Source: Methylovirgula ligni
Lineage (GTDB): Bacteria; Pseudomonadota; Alphaproteobacteria; Rhizobiales; Beijerinckiaceae
Direction of reading: 5' to 3'
Length of the DNA: 64,000 nt
Assembly: GCF_004135935.1 (NCBI RefSeq)
Contig: NZ_CP025086.1
Location: 992,001-1,056,000, forward strand
The position numbers were made by a program, and so were the translations under genes. Positions 25,911-34,485 of the stretch are shown here, in pieces. The notes under the pieces are model-generated. The model saw only the letters and a program-made list of their open reading frames with translations. It had not been told where the DNA came from and searched no databases. How positions within the stretch are numbered: position 1 is the stretch's first letter; each line of letters begins with the position of its first letter.

Positions 25911-27236
25911 ATGCCTACCTTCGTCCACATCTCCGACATCCACTTCGGTCAGGAAAAGCGCGCCGGCGAGGTGTACGTAAACGACGACGTCAGGGAGCGA
26001 CTTATCGAAGACGCGGGAAAAGTCCTCCGCGCGCTAAATAAATATCCTGCCGACGGCATACTGGTAAGCGGCGACGTGGCCTATGGAGGAAAAACCGAAG
26101 AATACAGAGAAGCTGGGAAGTGGCTTGACCGAATGACGGTGGCCGTTGGTTGCCAGAAGCCATCCGTGCATTTGGTGCCTGGCAACCACGATGTCGACCG
26201 TTCCGAAATCTCTTACGCCGTCGAACTGCTGCTTCAAAAAATTGCAGACGACGGCGAGCCAACGCTCGATCAATGCCTCGCAAATCCTAACGATCGAAAG
26301 ATACTTTACGCCCGCTTCGCTGCCTATATACCTTTCGCGGAGGCATATAATTGCGCTCTCGATGGCAAAGGCGGGCTCGCGGGCGACAAGCCTGTGCCCC
26401 TCAGGGACGGCAAAACGCTTCGCTTTATTGGCCTCAATACCGCGCTAACCTGCTCGAAAGGCAAAAATGAAGAAGGTCGTTTGGTGGTGGGCGCAAAGCA
26501 GCGCGTTCTACCTCAACAGCATGGCGAAGAAATAATTGTCTTGGCGCACCACCCAATGGCATGGCTCCAAGATGGACGGGACGCTCTAGCCTATATCCGA
26601 AATCGCGCTCGAGTTCTCATCACTGGCCACGAGCACAATCCTGCCGTGACGGCCGAGTCTACTGAAGATGGTCGCGATCTCCTAATCTTGGCCGCTGGAG
26701 CGACCGTCCCCCCCTCGACCGAAACCCTGCGCTATATCTATAACATCATCGAGTTTGACCTCGACCCTTCGGGCGAGAAGTTGCTTGTGACAGTTCACCC
26801 TCGATCTTGGCAGGATAGCAAGAAGAACTTCACGGAAGACTCTTCACCTCTCCAAGGTAAAGGACCAACATTTATTCTTCGCTGTCCGAATTTTGGTGCG
26901 CCCCTCGCCGACGTTTCGACATGCGACAGCCATGGCGCGCAAGAGCCTGATTTGTCAGATAGGTCGACGCATGAGGAGCAAGCTAGTAAGGCCGAAGCCG
27001 AACAAATGTCTGACGAATTCGCTCTCGTATTGTTGCGGTTTTTCCGCGACCTATCCCCCGGCCAGCGGGTGCGAGTTCTCGTTCGGTTGGGCGCGCTTCC
27101 TTCCGATTGGTCGGAGGATCTGTCTCATGGCATCGAACGCCAAGTCGTCGATCAACTTGAAAGCGCTGACAGATTGCATGAACTTTCACAGGCAATCGAT
27201 TGGGTGATCTCAAGCGATCACGATGGGAGAAGCTAA
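25911..27236 (+). CDS. Calcineurin-like phosphoesterase with C-terminal helical domain
   Basis: A 441-aa protein. Residues ~1-330 form a metallophosphoesterase: ISDIHFGQ, VSGDVAYGG, VPGNHDVDR, LAHHPMAWL and TGHEHNP supply the metal ligands. The last ~90 residues (from about 350) are helical (FALVLLRFFRDLSPGQRVRVLV) and resemble the small adaptor domains described in GTPase-centred conflict systems. It is the first gene of a five-gene run: the next start follows 4 bp after its stop. It may cleave nucleic acid or a nucleotide once the GTPases signal, which is an inference from context. It is not an SbcD, as no ATPase partner with coiled coil is adjacent. Confidence 0.85.
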   Translation: MPTFVHISDIHFGQEKRAGEVYVNDDVRERLIEDAGKVLRALNKYPADGILVSGDVAYGGKTEEYREAGKWLDRMTVAVGCQKPSVHLVPGNHDVDRSEISYAVELLLQKIADDGEPTLDQCLANPNDRKILYARFAAYIPFAEAYNCALDGKGGLAGDKPVPLRDGKTLRFIGLNTALTCSKGKNEEGRLVVGAKQRVLPQQHGEEIIVLAHHPMAWLQDGRDALAYIRNRARVLITGHEHNPAVTAESTEDGRDLLILAAGATVPPSTETLRYIYNIIEFDLDPSGEKLLVTVHPRSWQDSKKNFTEDSSPLQGKGPTFILRCPNFGAPLADVSTCDSHGAQEPDLSDRSTHEEQASKAEAEQMSDEFALVLLRFFRDLSPGQRVRVLVRLGALPSDWSEDLSHGIERQVVDQLESADRLHELSQAIDWVISSDHDGRS

Positions 27237-27240
27237 GCGA

Positions 27241-28269
27241 ATGGCTGACGTCGCAACACACGTACGCATCTTTGAACCGGACCCTTCGGATGACTTTGTC
27301 ACAAAACGCTTAGCTATTGTAGATGATCTCGCGGATAAATTCATCGAAAACAACGACGTTGATGCGCTCATTTCGATCGTGCAAGGCATTGCGAATGCAT
27401 GCCTGAAGGGTGGATCGATGCCTGAGAGCTTGACGGTGCTGGTCGAAGCCGCTGTCCGGGAACAGAGCACCTCTTTCGTCCGAACTGGAAATGAACTCCA
27501 GCTGCTGGCTTTGGCCATGCTTGCTCTCGACAAGGTCATCGCTGGCGCCGAGCCGGATAGGTCCAGCATTTCGATTTACGATTTGTTGGCTTTCTCAACT
27601 TGGCTCGCGCTCGGATTTCAGCCGGTTCGTGCCGAGCCGAAGATTGAGGCCCTAAGGTCGGAGCTACTCGGCAACGCGCGGTCGCTCTGTTTGAGAAGCG
27701 CAGCCCGATCGCGGGAACGGCTAGTGGTCGACGATATCAAACTCGACAAGTTCGCCCAAGACTCGGCCGACGCCGCCCCTAAGTTGACGGCGGCGATCAA
27801 CCCACCCATCCATGCGCTGCAAGAGAATGCGATATTGGATCGAGAGGAGATCGATTTTCTTTGGTGGGCTCTTAGCGACTACAGCACCCTCGCGGAAGCT
27901 CGGCTATCAACCCTGTCTCCGCCTGTAGCCGCATTGGCCGCGGGGGTCGAAGCGGCTGAAAAACTTCGGCGAATCCCCGCGGAAGCGCACAAGCACATTG
28001 TCCTTAGGCACGTTCGCCAACATCCGCCTCTAACGCTCAGCGGGCTCATCGAAAATATCGGCGCCAACCGTGAGATCTTCGCATCGACTTATGAGAATGC
28101 CTCGGTTCGAAAATTTCCCGAAGTCTTTGGCCTACTCGCGGCGCTTGATCAGGGACAAGCAGCCAAAGGGCCGGCGGAGAAGTTGTCGCTTGAGGATTGG
28201 GCGGTTCGCGCGCTTCTTGAAGCCGGCTTGCTCCATATCGTCGGTCTTCTTCCTGGGGCAAAAGTTTAA
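27241..28269 (+). CDS. Helical protein of a GTPase-associated system (GASH-like)
   Basis: A 342-aa, almost wholly alpha-helical protein. The segment DREEIDFLWWALSDYS and the LAALDQGQ tail fit the helical proteins named GASH that accompany paired GTPases; the call is from memory of that family and is moderate. No enzyme motif is visible. The ATG at 27241 has a GGGAGAAG site 8 bp upstream; an ATG at 27223 overlapping the phosphoesterase is possible. The stop abuts the next ATG (28270). Likely a scaffold or regulator between GTPases and effector. Confidence 0.65.
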   Translation: MADVATHVRIFEPDPSDDFVTKRLAIVDDLADKFIENNDVDALISIVQGIANACLKGGSMPESLTVLVEAAVREQSTSFVRTGNELQLLALAMLALDKVIAGAEPDRSSISIYDLLAFSTWLALGFQPVRAEPKIEALRSELLGNARSLCLRSAARSRERLVVDDIKLDKFAQDSADAAPKLTAAINPPIHALQENAILDREEIDFLWWALSDYSTLAEARLSTLSPPVAALAAGVEAAEKLRRIPAEAHKHIVLRHVRQHPPLTLSGLIENIGANREIFASTYENASVRKFPEVFGLLAALDQGQAAKGPAEKLSLEDWAVRALLEAGLLHIVGLLPGAKV

Positions 28270-29265
28270 ATGGCAGAAAGATGCCGTATTCCAGAGTGCA
28301 CCTTCGCCGAAACTGGGGTTTGCCTGGAGAATAATCCGCCCGACAATTGCCCGAACCGACTCGAGTCTCCGGTGATGGGGATTTTGAGCGATGGCGAAGC
28401 GACGGCCCCGCCCCTCTTGGCGCCCGCGGAAAAACCGCGATTTCCATCTAGCCTTACCATGAGCATGGCTGAAGCAGCTCAGCTTATGTCGGGCCGATAC
28501 TGCCATATCGTCGGGATCCTCGGGGCCCCTGATGCCGGAAAGACTGCCTCAATTGCCAGCCTCTTCATGCTGCTGGCACGAGACAAGCTTTCGGGATTCC
28601 ACTTCGCCGATAGCCGCACAATCAGGGCACTAAACGAGATTTCGCAAGGCGCACGACGCTGGAACGACGGTGCCCCGCCGGAGCAAATGACTTCGCACAC
28701 GAAGTTAGCCGACGACCGAGAGGCTGGTTTCTTGCACCTGCGCCTGCGCAGCAAGGATGGCGAGGCGTTCGACTTCCTCTTACCAGACCTGCCGGGCGAA
28801 TGGTCCGACACCCTCATTGACCGCAACCGCACCGACCGACTAAATTTCCTCAAGGCAGCGGATGCCGTTTGGATCATGGCGGATGGACGCCAATTAGCAT
28901 CCCTTGAGAGCCGTCTTACAACCTTACGGCGGCTCGATTTACTCTTGGCTCGGGCAGCCACGTTTATGAATCGGCCCGTACCCGTGTTTCTCGTTCTTTC
29001 GCACCGCGATTCCGGCGAGCCGAATGCACGGGATATCGAGGAATTAAAAGCATCCGCCGCCCGGAAGGGGATCGATCTAGCAGTCGTCTCAATTGCATCC
29101 TTCAGGCGCAGGGGCGGCTTGACCGCAGCCGGTTTCGGGATAGCCGATCTTATTTCCGAGACTCTCGGCGCACCGAGGCAGCCGCCCAAGCTCTGGCCTG
29201 ACATAGATCAGTCTCTAGAGGCCCGATCGATCCTTCGTTACACCTCGATGAGGCGTGCTCGATGA
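28270..29265 (+). CDS. P-loop GTPase-like protein with Cys-rich N-terminus
   Basis: A 331-aa P-loop protein. Walker A is GAPDAGKT (about residue 85), and the Walker B/G3-like LPDLPGEW follows near 177, as in small GTPases and DO-GTPases. The N-terminus has four Cys (positions about 5, 10, 18 and 27, in CRIPECTFAETGVC and NC), which could bind a metal. It begins directly after the previous stop and overlaps the next start by 4 bp (ATGA). With the following gene it makes a paired GTPase set as described in GTPase-associated conflict systems. Confidence 0.8.
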   Translation: MAERCRIPECTFAETGVCLENNPPDNCPNRLESPVMGILSDGEATAPPLLAPAEKPRFPSSLTMSMAEAAQLMSGRYCHIVGILGAPDAGKTASIASLFMLLARDKLSGFHFADSRTIRALNEISQGARRWNDGAPPEQMTSHTKLADDREAGFLHLRLRSKDGEAFDFLLPDLPGEWSDTLIDRNRTDRLNFLKAADAVWIMADGRQLASLESRLTTLRRLDLLLARAATFMNRPVPVFLVLSHRDSGEPNARDIEELKASAARKGIDLAVVSIASFRRRGGLTAAGFGIADLISETLGAPRQPPKLWPDIDQSLEARSILRYTSMRRAR

Positions 29266-30134
29266 CCAAGGGCTCGATTGTCATGGTTGGCTGGCCAGAT
29301 TCTGGGAAGACCAACTATCTAGCCGCTCTGTGGAACGACCTCCGCGTTGGTCAAGGACAGATCTCGGCACCTGCGCTTCCTGACGAAATAACCTACGTCG
29401 AGGAGGCCTTGGCCTTCCAATCGCGGGGGCAGTTTGCGCCGCGATCCGATAAGAACATCGAGGAAAGTCGCAGAGACTTCTCCGTTTCGGTCAAGCTAAA
29501 TAACCCGCCTGACAGCGCACTGCTGGAAATTGTGGTCCCCGATATTACTGGAGAGCTTTGGAAGACTGCGGTTGAAACAACAGAGATTGCTCCCGAGTGG
29601 ATGGAAGAGCTCAATGCCGCCGCCGGCGCAATCCTGTTCGTACGGGTACTATCAAAGGAGAATGTCAGCCCGCTGGACTGGGTTACAACCGATCGCCTGC
29701 TGATGGTCACTCGATTCACCGCCGCCGATGAGAAGAGGGCAAGAAGCCTTCCAACGCAGGTTGCTCTTTGCGAGCTACTGCGGTTTCTAGAATTGACCTT
29801 GCCTAATAGAAAGGGCGGCAGACGCCCTCGGGTTGCGATCGTGGTAGCTGCTTGGGATTTACTGGATGCGTCGACTGCGGCCAAAGGCCCAGTCGCTTAT
29901 CTTCGACATGAATATCCGATGTTTGCGGGGCGCCTAGATGATGTGGAGCGTCTTGAGTTGGCAGTGTTTGGTGTTAGCGCGCTGGGCGGGGATTTCGCCG
30001 ACCCGGCTTTCAAAGAGCGATTTCTTAAGGGGGAAGAGTCAGGCTTCGTCACTACCGGCGCCGGGAGGGACCAACGAGTAGAAAAGGATATTACCGCTCC
30101 TATAGCCTGGGTAATCGGAAGTAACCGGCCCTGA
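29262..30134 (+). CDS. Second P-loop GTPase-like protein
   Basis: A 290-aa protein with Walker A in GWPDSGKTNYLAALW (about residues 9-20) and a G3-like VPDITGEL near residue 93. A switch region and a hydrophobic strand VAIVVAAWDLL (about 200) fit a GTPase fold with a G4-type position. It is shorter than its upstream partner and lacks the Cys-rich N-terminus. Coupled by ATGA to the partner and 2 bp from the next gene. The pair probably forms a heteromer that senses a trigger and switches the effector, which is inferred from the family. Confidence 0.8.
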   Translation: MTKGSIVMVGWPDSGKTNYLAALWNDLRVGQGQISAPALPDEITYVEEALAFQSRGQFAPRSDKNIEESRRDFSVSVKLNNPPDSALLEIVVPDITGELWKTAVETTEIAPEWMEELNAAAGAILFVRVLSKENVSPLDWVTTDRLLMVTRFTAADEKRARSLPTQVALCELLRFLELTLPNRKGGRRPRVAIVVAAWDLLDASTAAKGPVAYLRHEYPMFAGRLDDVERLELAVFGVSALGGDFADPAFKERFLKGEESGFVTTGAGRDQRVEKDITAPIAWVIGSNRP

Positions 30135-30136
30135 CG

Positions 30137-32818
30137 ATGAGTAATGCCGCAATCCAGCAGCAGGTGCATGGCTACCAGAGCGGGCACGGACTGCTCGGCA
30201 GAACAGTCAACCTAGCTCGCAACGACCAAGATCTTGTCGACCGACTCTCCGATATCGCGGGCCCGCTGCGGCCCGGTGAGACTTTTGACCCGTATATCAC
30301 AACTTACCCACTTCCGAGCGAACGATTTTATGTTGTCGCGCGGACCTGGCAGGACCTGGAAGCGCCGCGCGCAGGATGTGTACGGACACGTAGTCTTTTC
30401 ATTCCCATGGATATGTGGGAGCGGACGAGTTCTGCCTCTGCCTTCGCACGCGCTATAAAGCATCCGTCTCAGCCGGATGCTCTACTTCCTATCGAATTGC
30501 CAGAAGGGAACGAAACTTTCGGCGCCGTCCGTGACCAACGTTTGTCTGAACTTGTCGAAGCACTCTTTCTGGAGAGCCGACGCCCCATTGTGATGTTTGA
30601 TTCACCGGATCCTGAAAACATCACCCTTCGCGTCCTAACGGCGCTGTGGCCAAGTCGACGACGGACGTTTGCGACAAGTACCTGGTGCTCAGCGCCGCGA
30701 ACACTAAAAGGTAAGGATTTCGATCTTGTCTTCGCTCCACGCGACGCTCGGAATCGATTCAGCGACTGGGGCGGTCGCCGCATTGAAGTCGCGAGTCGAC
30801 CGCCTGAAGCTAGGCACCGATGGACAGCCGATCTTGTACAGGAGGTCTTTGTAGATCCCCGGCCCAGTTTGCGAACGTGGGATGAACTTGAAATTCTCAA
30901 CGGCGATCAGGTCGGCGACGAAGGCGCACTTCGTCTCTCGCTGATGTGGCGAGAGCTGCAAGCACGGGCTCGAACAACGCCAAACGCAGTTCTTGGAATG
31001 TTGGATATTTTGAACTCGCACAGCGTTCGTCCCGCCGAGGCGCTGGCTCGCCTCGAACCGCTGGTAATGAACGCTATCAGCCTCGCGTCGAAGCAGCCTG
31101 CGCCCGATGAAGTATGGCGTTTCTATCTCCATCTTCTGGGCAAATTTTCAGACAAGCCGCCACGCCCGACCTTGCTTCGACAATTGCGTGACTCCAGCGC
31201 CCAATTGGCAATTGCTCACCCCGACAAGGCGGTCTCGTTTTTGAAAGAGCTGGAGGATCAGGGACGGAAACTTCCCGTCGTGCTCGCCGCGGGTATTGGG
31301 GACGGCCTTTCTCACTCACCTTTCTGCTCTAAATCCGCATTTGAACCGATAGAGGTCGGCCGCCTACCTCTCCTCCAACTCGTCGCCTACAGCAAGCGCT
31401 TCTCTTCTTCATTGGCCAAAGCGATTCGGGACTGTTCTCAACGCTGGACCCAGGCAGCCGTCAACGCATTTGAGGCGCCTGATGCGGATCTGATCAGGCG
31501 CGCGCGCCGCAATCTCCTTCCAACTTTCGACGCAGCAGAGCACGCACCTTTGCTTCCGCCCCTTCTGACGGAACTGAAGGACGGCGAATTGGCCGCCGCG
31601 GTGCGTACTATCGGGAGGGTAACTAGCTTCCAAGTCGAGGAGTTTGATCTGCCGCTGACGGCGGCGGCGCGGGGAGACGACGCGCTCCGGGACCTCCGCG
31701 AGGCGATCCTTGACCAGCCGCCCGGAGCTGGCGCGGACCGATTCCTCCTCGGCACGCTTCGGCTCGAAGCCAAGGACGTCGCGTGGCTTTTGTCGAATAT
31801 GCCGCCTGGGCGGGGACGCTCCATTCTTGGACAGATTGTGGACCGAGCGGATGACGGATCGCTTCAATCGTTTCGGCGAGATGAGAGATCTGTCTCTATG
31901 GCGCTCGATACTCTTCTTGCCGAACCCGCCGGGCACGCCCCTCAAATCGCGCGACTATTGCTATCTGGTAGGCTGGACGCGCTGACTTTCGTTACCAGTG
32001 CGCTGCAGGTGTATCCACACCTCTCGTATCCAGAAAAAGGTCGGATCGCCGCAGATCTGCTGAGGCGAAGTCTCGGCGAACTCCCTGCCAACAGCACTAT
32101 CGATGTAAGTTTGATCCTTGCAGATACGGCAAGTGAAGTAGATTCTAGTGACTTGGCTCTTCTTCTTACGCAACCCCGCGCTACTGTAAACCGGATTGCC
32201 GCGAACATTGCCGCAGTCTCCTCGTCGTCTATATCGATCCGCCGTAAGGTGGCCTCTCGCGTCGATCGCCTGACCAATCAGCTCATTTCCCGAGGGACCC
32301 ACGGTTTCAGCGAAAGCACCTATAGTCAGTGGGCTAGTCTGATTGAAGAGTCGCGCGCGGACTCGCCCGAGGCGTACCTTCGAGCATCAATTGAGATTCT
32401 CTCCTATGCCCTCCGACATCCGCGCCGCCCGCTGAGCAGCTTAATTGTCGTCTCGTTCGCGCCTGTCTATCGGCAGCTGTTAGCCTCAAAGGGCGGGAGC
32501 GATTTTGGACTCATCCCGTCACTGCTGCTCTTGCCATTGACGTTTTTTACCGATTGGGACCGAGCAAAAACCGCGCGGAAAGAGCTCGTGGAAACGTTCA
32601 TGTCGTCTGATTGGCCGCCCTCTAATCTGATGCTTGCGGCTCTGAACGCCGGAATTGATCAAAAGGTTCTGCGACTACTCAGCCGAACTCGTGGAGGGAA
32701 CAGCTATGTTGCTGAGATTTGGGATGACGCGAATAGACTCGATGAACAATTAAAGCAGCTTGTTCGAAACGCGATCACTTCCTTCTCCGAACACCCAAAC
32801 GTCGAAGATTTGGACTAG
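30137..32818 (+). CDS. GAP1-like GTPase-associated protein
   Basis: An 893-aa protein starting with the typical GAP1 N-terminal pattern: QQQVHGYQSGHGLLG, then SDIAGPL, PLPSERFYVVARTW and the RAGCVRTRSLFI segment. The remainder is long, helical and repeat-like, with no nuclease or ATPase motif. GAP1 proteins accompany paired GTPases in predicted conflict systems and may sense the invader or regulate the GTPases. It starts 2 bp after the second GTPase and ends the operon. The N-terminal match is convincing; the role is not proven. Confidence 0.82.
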   Translation: MSNAAIQQQVHGYQSGHGLLGRTVNLARNDQDLVDRLSDIAGPLRPGETFDPYITTYPLPSERFYVVARTWQDLEAPRAGCVRTRSLFIPMDMWERTSSASAFARAIKHPSQPDALLPIELPEGNETFGAVRDQRLSELVEALFLESRRPIVMFDSPDPENITLRVLTALWPSRRRTFATSTWCSAPRTLKGKDFDLVFAPRDARNRFSDWGGRRIEVASRPPEARHRWTADLVQEVFVDPRPSLRTWDELEILNGDQVGDEGALRLSLMWRELQARARTTPNAVLGMLDILNSHSVRPAEALARLEPLVMNAISLASKQPAPDEVWRFYLHLLGKFSDKPPRPTLLRQLRDSSAQLAIAHPDKAVSFLKELEDQGRKLPVVLAAGIGDGLSHSPFCSKSAFEPIEVGRLPLLQLVAYSKRFSSSLAKAIRDCSQRWTQAAVNAFEAPDADLIRRARRNLLPTFDAAEHAPLLPPLLTELKDGELAAAVRTIGRVTSFQVEEFDLPLTAAARGDDALRDLREAILDQPPGAGADRFLLGTLRLEAKDVAWLLSNMPPGRGRSILGQIVDRADDGSLQSFRRDERSVSMALDTLLAEPAGHAPQIARLLLSGRLDALTFVTSALQVYPHLSYPEKGRIAADLLRRSLGELPANSTIDVSLILADTASEVDSSDLALLLTQPRATVNRIAANIAAVSSSSISIRRKVASRVDRLTNQLISRGTHGFSESTYSQWASLIEESRADSPEAYLRASIEILSYALRHPRRPLSSLIVVSFAPVYRQLLASKGGSDFGLIPSLLLLPLTFFTDWDRAKTARKELVETFMSSDWPPSNLMLAALNAGIDQKVLRLLSRTRGGNSYVAEIWDDANRLDEQLKQLVRNAITSFSEHPNVEDLD

Positions 32819-32849
32819 CAGACTGCGCCCGAGCGAGGCATCCGCGCCA

Positions 32850-32945
32850 GCGCAGCGCTGCGAGGCGGCGGTCTTCCTGATTTCCGGGAATTGGCTCGGC
32901 TCGGGCTGGCGCTTCAAGGAATATGCGCCGGCTTCCGAGCGATAA
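32850..32945 (+). pseudogene. TIR-domain fragment at the right edge of the island
   Basis: The frame from 32850 to the TAA at 32943-32945 reads AQRCEAAVFLISGNWLGSGW then RFKEYAPASER. This matches the TIR pattern 'RC.AVVFLIS..WL.S.WC..E...A', with the Cys after the Trp changed to Arg. It is short, has no start and no rest of the domain, so it is a relic of a TIR defence or signalling gene. The call is by motif memory and needs a search. Confidence 0.5.
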
Positions 32946-33013
32946 TTTAAAATCGGCCGCCGCGGGGTCGAGCAACCCGCGACAAGGAAAACAGCTTTTA
33001 CTGCATTCCGTAC

Positions 33014-33030
33014 GTGCGCAGATTTGTACA
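33014..33030 (+). repeat. Inner repeat near attR (possible integrase arm site)
   Basis: GTGCGCAGATTTGTACA; 14 of 17 match with 10429-10445, same orientation, 54 bp from attR. Confidence 0.45.
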
Positions 33031-33084
33031 TAGCTATTCGCGATATGTATAATTAATTGATATATATGGTGAAATAACATAATT

Positions 33085-33098
33085 TGGCGGAGGGAGCG
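33085..33098. repeat. attR: right direct repeat of the island
   Basis: TGGCGGAGGGAGCG; exact direct copy of 10294-10307, made of the CCA and acceptor 3' strand of tRNA-Ser. Confidence 0.85.
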
Positions 33099-33174
33099 GG
33101 ATTCGAACCCGCGATACGGTTTCCCGTATACACACTTTCCAGGCGTGCGCCTTCAACCACTCGGCCACCCCTCC
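33085..33174 (-). tRNA. tRNA-Ser (anticodon GGA)
   Basis: A 90-nt gene with 7-bp acceptor (33168-33174 with 33089-33095, closing with one G-U), discriminator G, encoded CCA (33085-33087), anticodon loop ctGGAaa, a class-II long variable arm and a GGTTCGAATCC T-arm. The island's attR lies in its 3' end, so insertion kept the tRNA intact. Confidence 0.97.
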
Positions 33175-33358
33175 TCTCGTCTCGCCCGCGGCGGGTGGCT
33201 AGCCGCCAAGCAATTACGATTGGCGCGCACTATAGTCGGCAAAGGCCCGAGCGCAAGCAGCGTTGCCGCAGTGGCGTGGCGCGCATAATTCAGTCGAATT
33301 CGCGGCGCATCTTGAGGATGGTACCTTTCCGCCACGCGGCTCGCGGCTCGGGTCTTTC

Positions 33359-33682
33359 ATGTTCCGGTTCGTTCTTCGTCTCCTTGGCCTGCTGCTTCTG
33401 GCCGGCGCCTTCGCGGCGCTGGTCATCGACGGCACGCGCAGCATCGCCGGCGGGGCGCTGGCCCTGACGCCGCTGGCGCAGACGCTCGCCTGGCTCTCGC
33501 CGCAGAAATATGCCGCCCTGAAGCCCGAGCTGCAGCACCACGTTCCGCATTTTGTCTGGGACCCGTTGATCGTCCATCTCCTGACAGCGCCGACCTCGCT
33601 CGTCGCCGGCGCGCTCGGCGCGCTGGTTTTGCTGGCGGCGCAGAAGCGGCGGCCCAAAATCGGCTATTCCAACCGCGAATAG
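33359..33682 (+). CDS. Small inner-membrane protein (unknown)
   Basis: A 107-aa protein with an N-terminal membrane segment (MFRFVLRLLGLLLLAGAFAALVI) and a second near the C-terminus (SLVAGALGALVLLAAQ), with a basic tail. The ATG at 33359 puts the first TM helix at the start; a longer frame from 33263 adds a hydrophilic, unlikely N-terminus. The family resembles small conserved Rhizobiales membrane proteins often near msrA, but I do not assign a name. The first host gene after the island; followed 98 bp later by msrA. Confidence 0.72.
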   Translation: MFRFVLRLLGLLLLAGAFAALVIDGTRSIAGGALALTPLAQTLAWLSPQKYAALKPELQHHVPHFVWDPLIVHLLTAPTSLVAGALGALVLLAAQKRRPKIGYSNRE

Positions 33683-33780
33683 ACGTAACGCCGCGGGCGG
33701 GTGCTGCGTATGGCTTTCCGGGTGTTGTTTCCGGCTTCGCCGCGCCCCATTTCTGAACAAGCAAAATCGCGGAGGTCATT

Positions 33781-34437
33781 ATGTTCTCGTTCCGCAAACC
33801 CCTGACTCTTCCTACCGCCGCCGAGGCCCTGCCCGGCCGCCCCTATCCACTCCCCACCGCGGAAAAGCACTATGTCCTCGGGCATGCGTTGAAGCCGCCG
33901 TTCCCGCATGGGATCGAGCTCGCTATTTTCGGCCTCGGCTGTTTCTGGGGCGCGGAGCGCAAGTTCTGGCAGCTCGGCAAGGGCATTTTCACCACCGCCG
34001 TCGGCTACGCCGGCGGGGTGACGCCAAACCCGACCTATGAGGAGGTCTGCTCCGGCAAGACCGGCCATTCCGAAGTCGTGCTCGTCGCCTACGACCCCAG
34101 GGAAATCAGCTACGAGACTTTGCTGAAGACCTTCTGGGAGGCGCATGATCCGACCCAGGGCATGCGTCAGGGTAATGATGTCGGCACGCAATATCGTTCG
34201 GTCATCTACACCACGAACGAAGCGCAGCATCGGGCCGCGGAAGCCTCGAAAGCGAGCTATGGCGAAGCCTTGAAGGCGCGGGGACTGGACCCGATCACGA
34301 CTGAGATCCGGGAGGCCGGCCCGTTCTACTATGCCGAGGATCATCACCAGCAATATCTGGCGAAAAATCCGAGCGGCTATTGCGGCCTCGGCGGCACCGG
34401 CGTTGCCTGCCAGATCGGCACCGGCGTCGCGGCTTAA
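33781..34437 (+). CDS. msrA: Peptide-methionine (S)-S-oxide reductase
   Basis: A 218-aa cytoplasmic enzyme that repairs oxidised methionine in proteins, using thioredoxin as reductant. The catalytic Cys is in [10 protein letters not shown] (about residue 58). The family motifs [34 protein letters not shown] and [12 protein letters not shown] are all present. The C-terminal Cys in [12 protein letters not shown] provide resolving residues. The N-terminal ~35 residues extend beyond the minimal domain. No signal peptide. A hairpin repeat lies right after the stop. Confidence 0.96.
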   Translation: MFSFRKPLTLPTAAEALPGRPYPLPTAEKHYVLGHALKPPFPHGIELAIFGLGCFWGAERKFWQLGKGIFTTAVGYAGGVTPNPTYEEVCSGKTGHSEVVLVAYDPREISYETLLKTFWEAHDPTQGMRQGNDVGTQYRSVIYTTNEAQHRAAEASKASYGEALKARGLDPITTEIREAGPFYYAEDHHQQYLAKNPSGYCGLGGTGVACQIGTGVAA

Positions 34438-34438
34438 A

Positions 34439-34484
34439 GCATCGGACCGAAAAGCGCGAAGCGGTTTTCGGACGAACCCGATGC
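34439..34484. repeat. Palindromic intergenic repeat (convergent gene ends)
   Basis: Outer arms GCATCGG/CCGATGC (34439-34445/34478-34484) and inner arms CCGAAAA/TTTTCGG (34447-34453/34465-34471) form a hairpin. It fills the gap between msrA and the convergent cyclic-nucleotide-binding gene and may end transcription both ways. This type is common in Rhizobiales genomes. Confidence 0.7.
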
Positions 34485-34485
34485 C

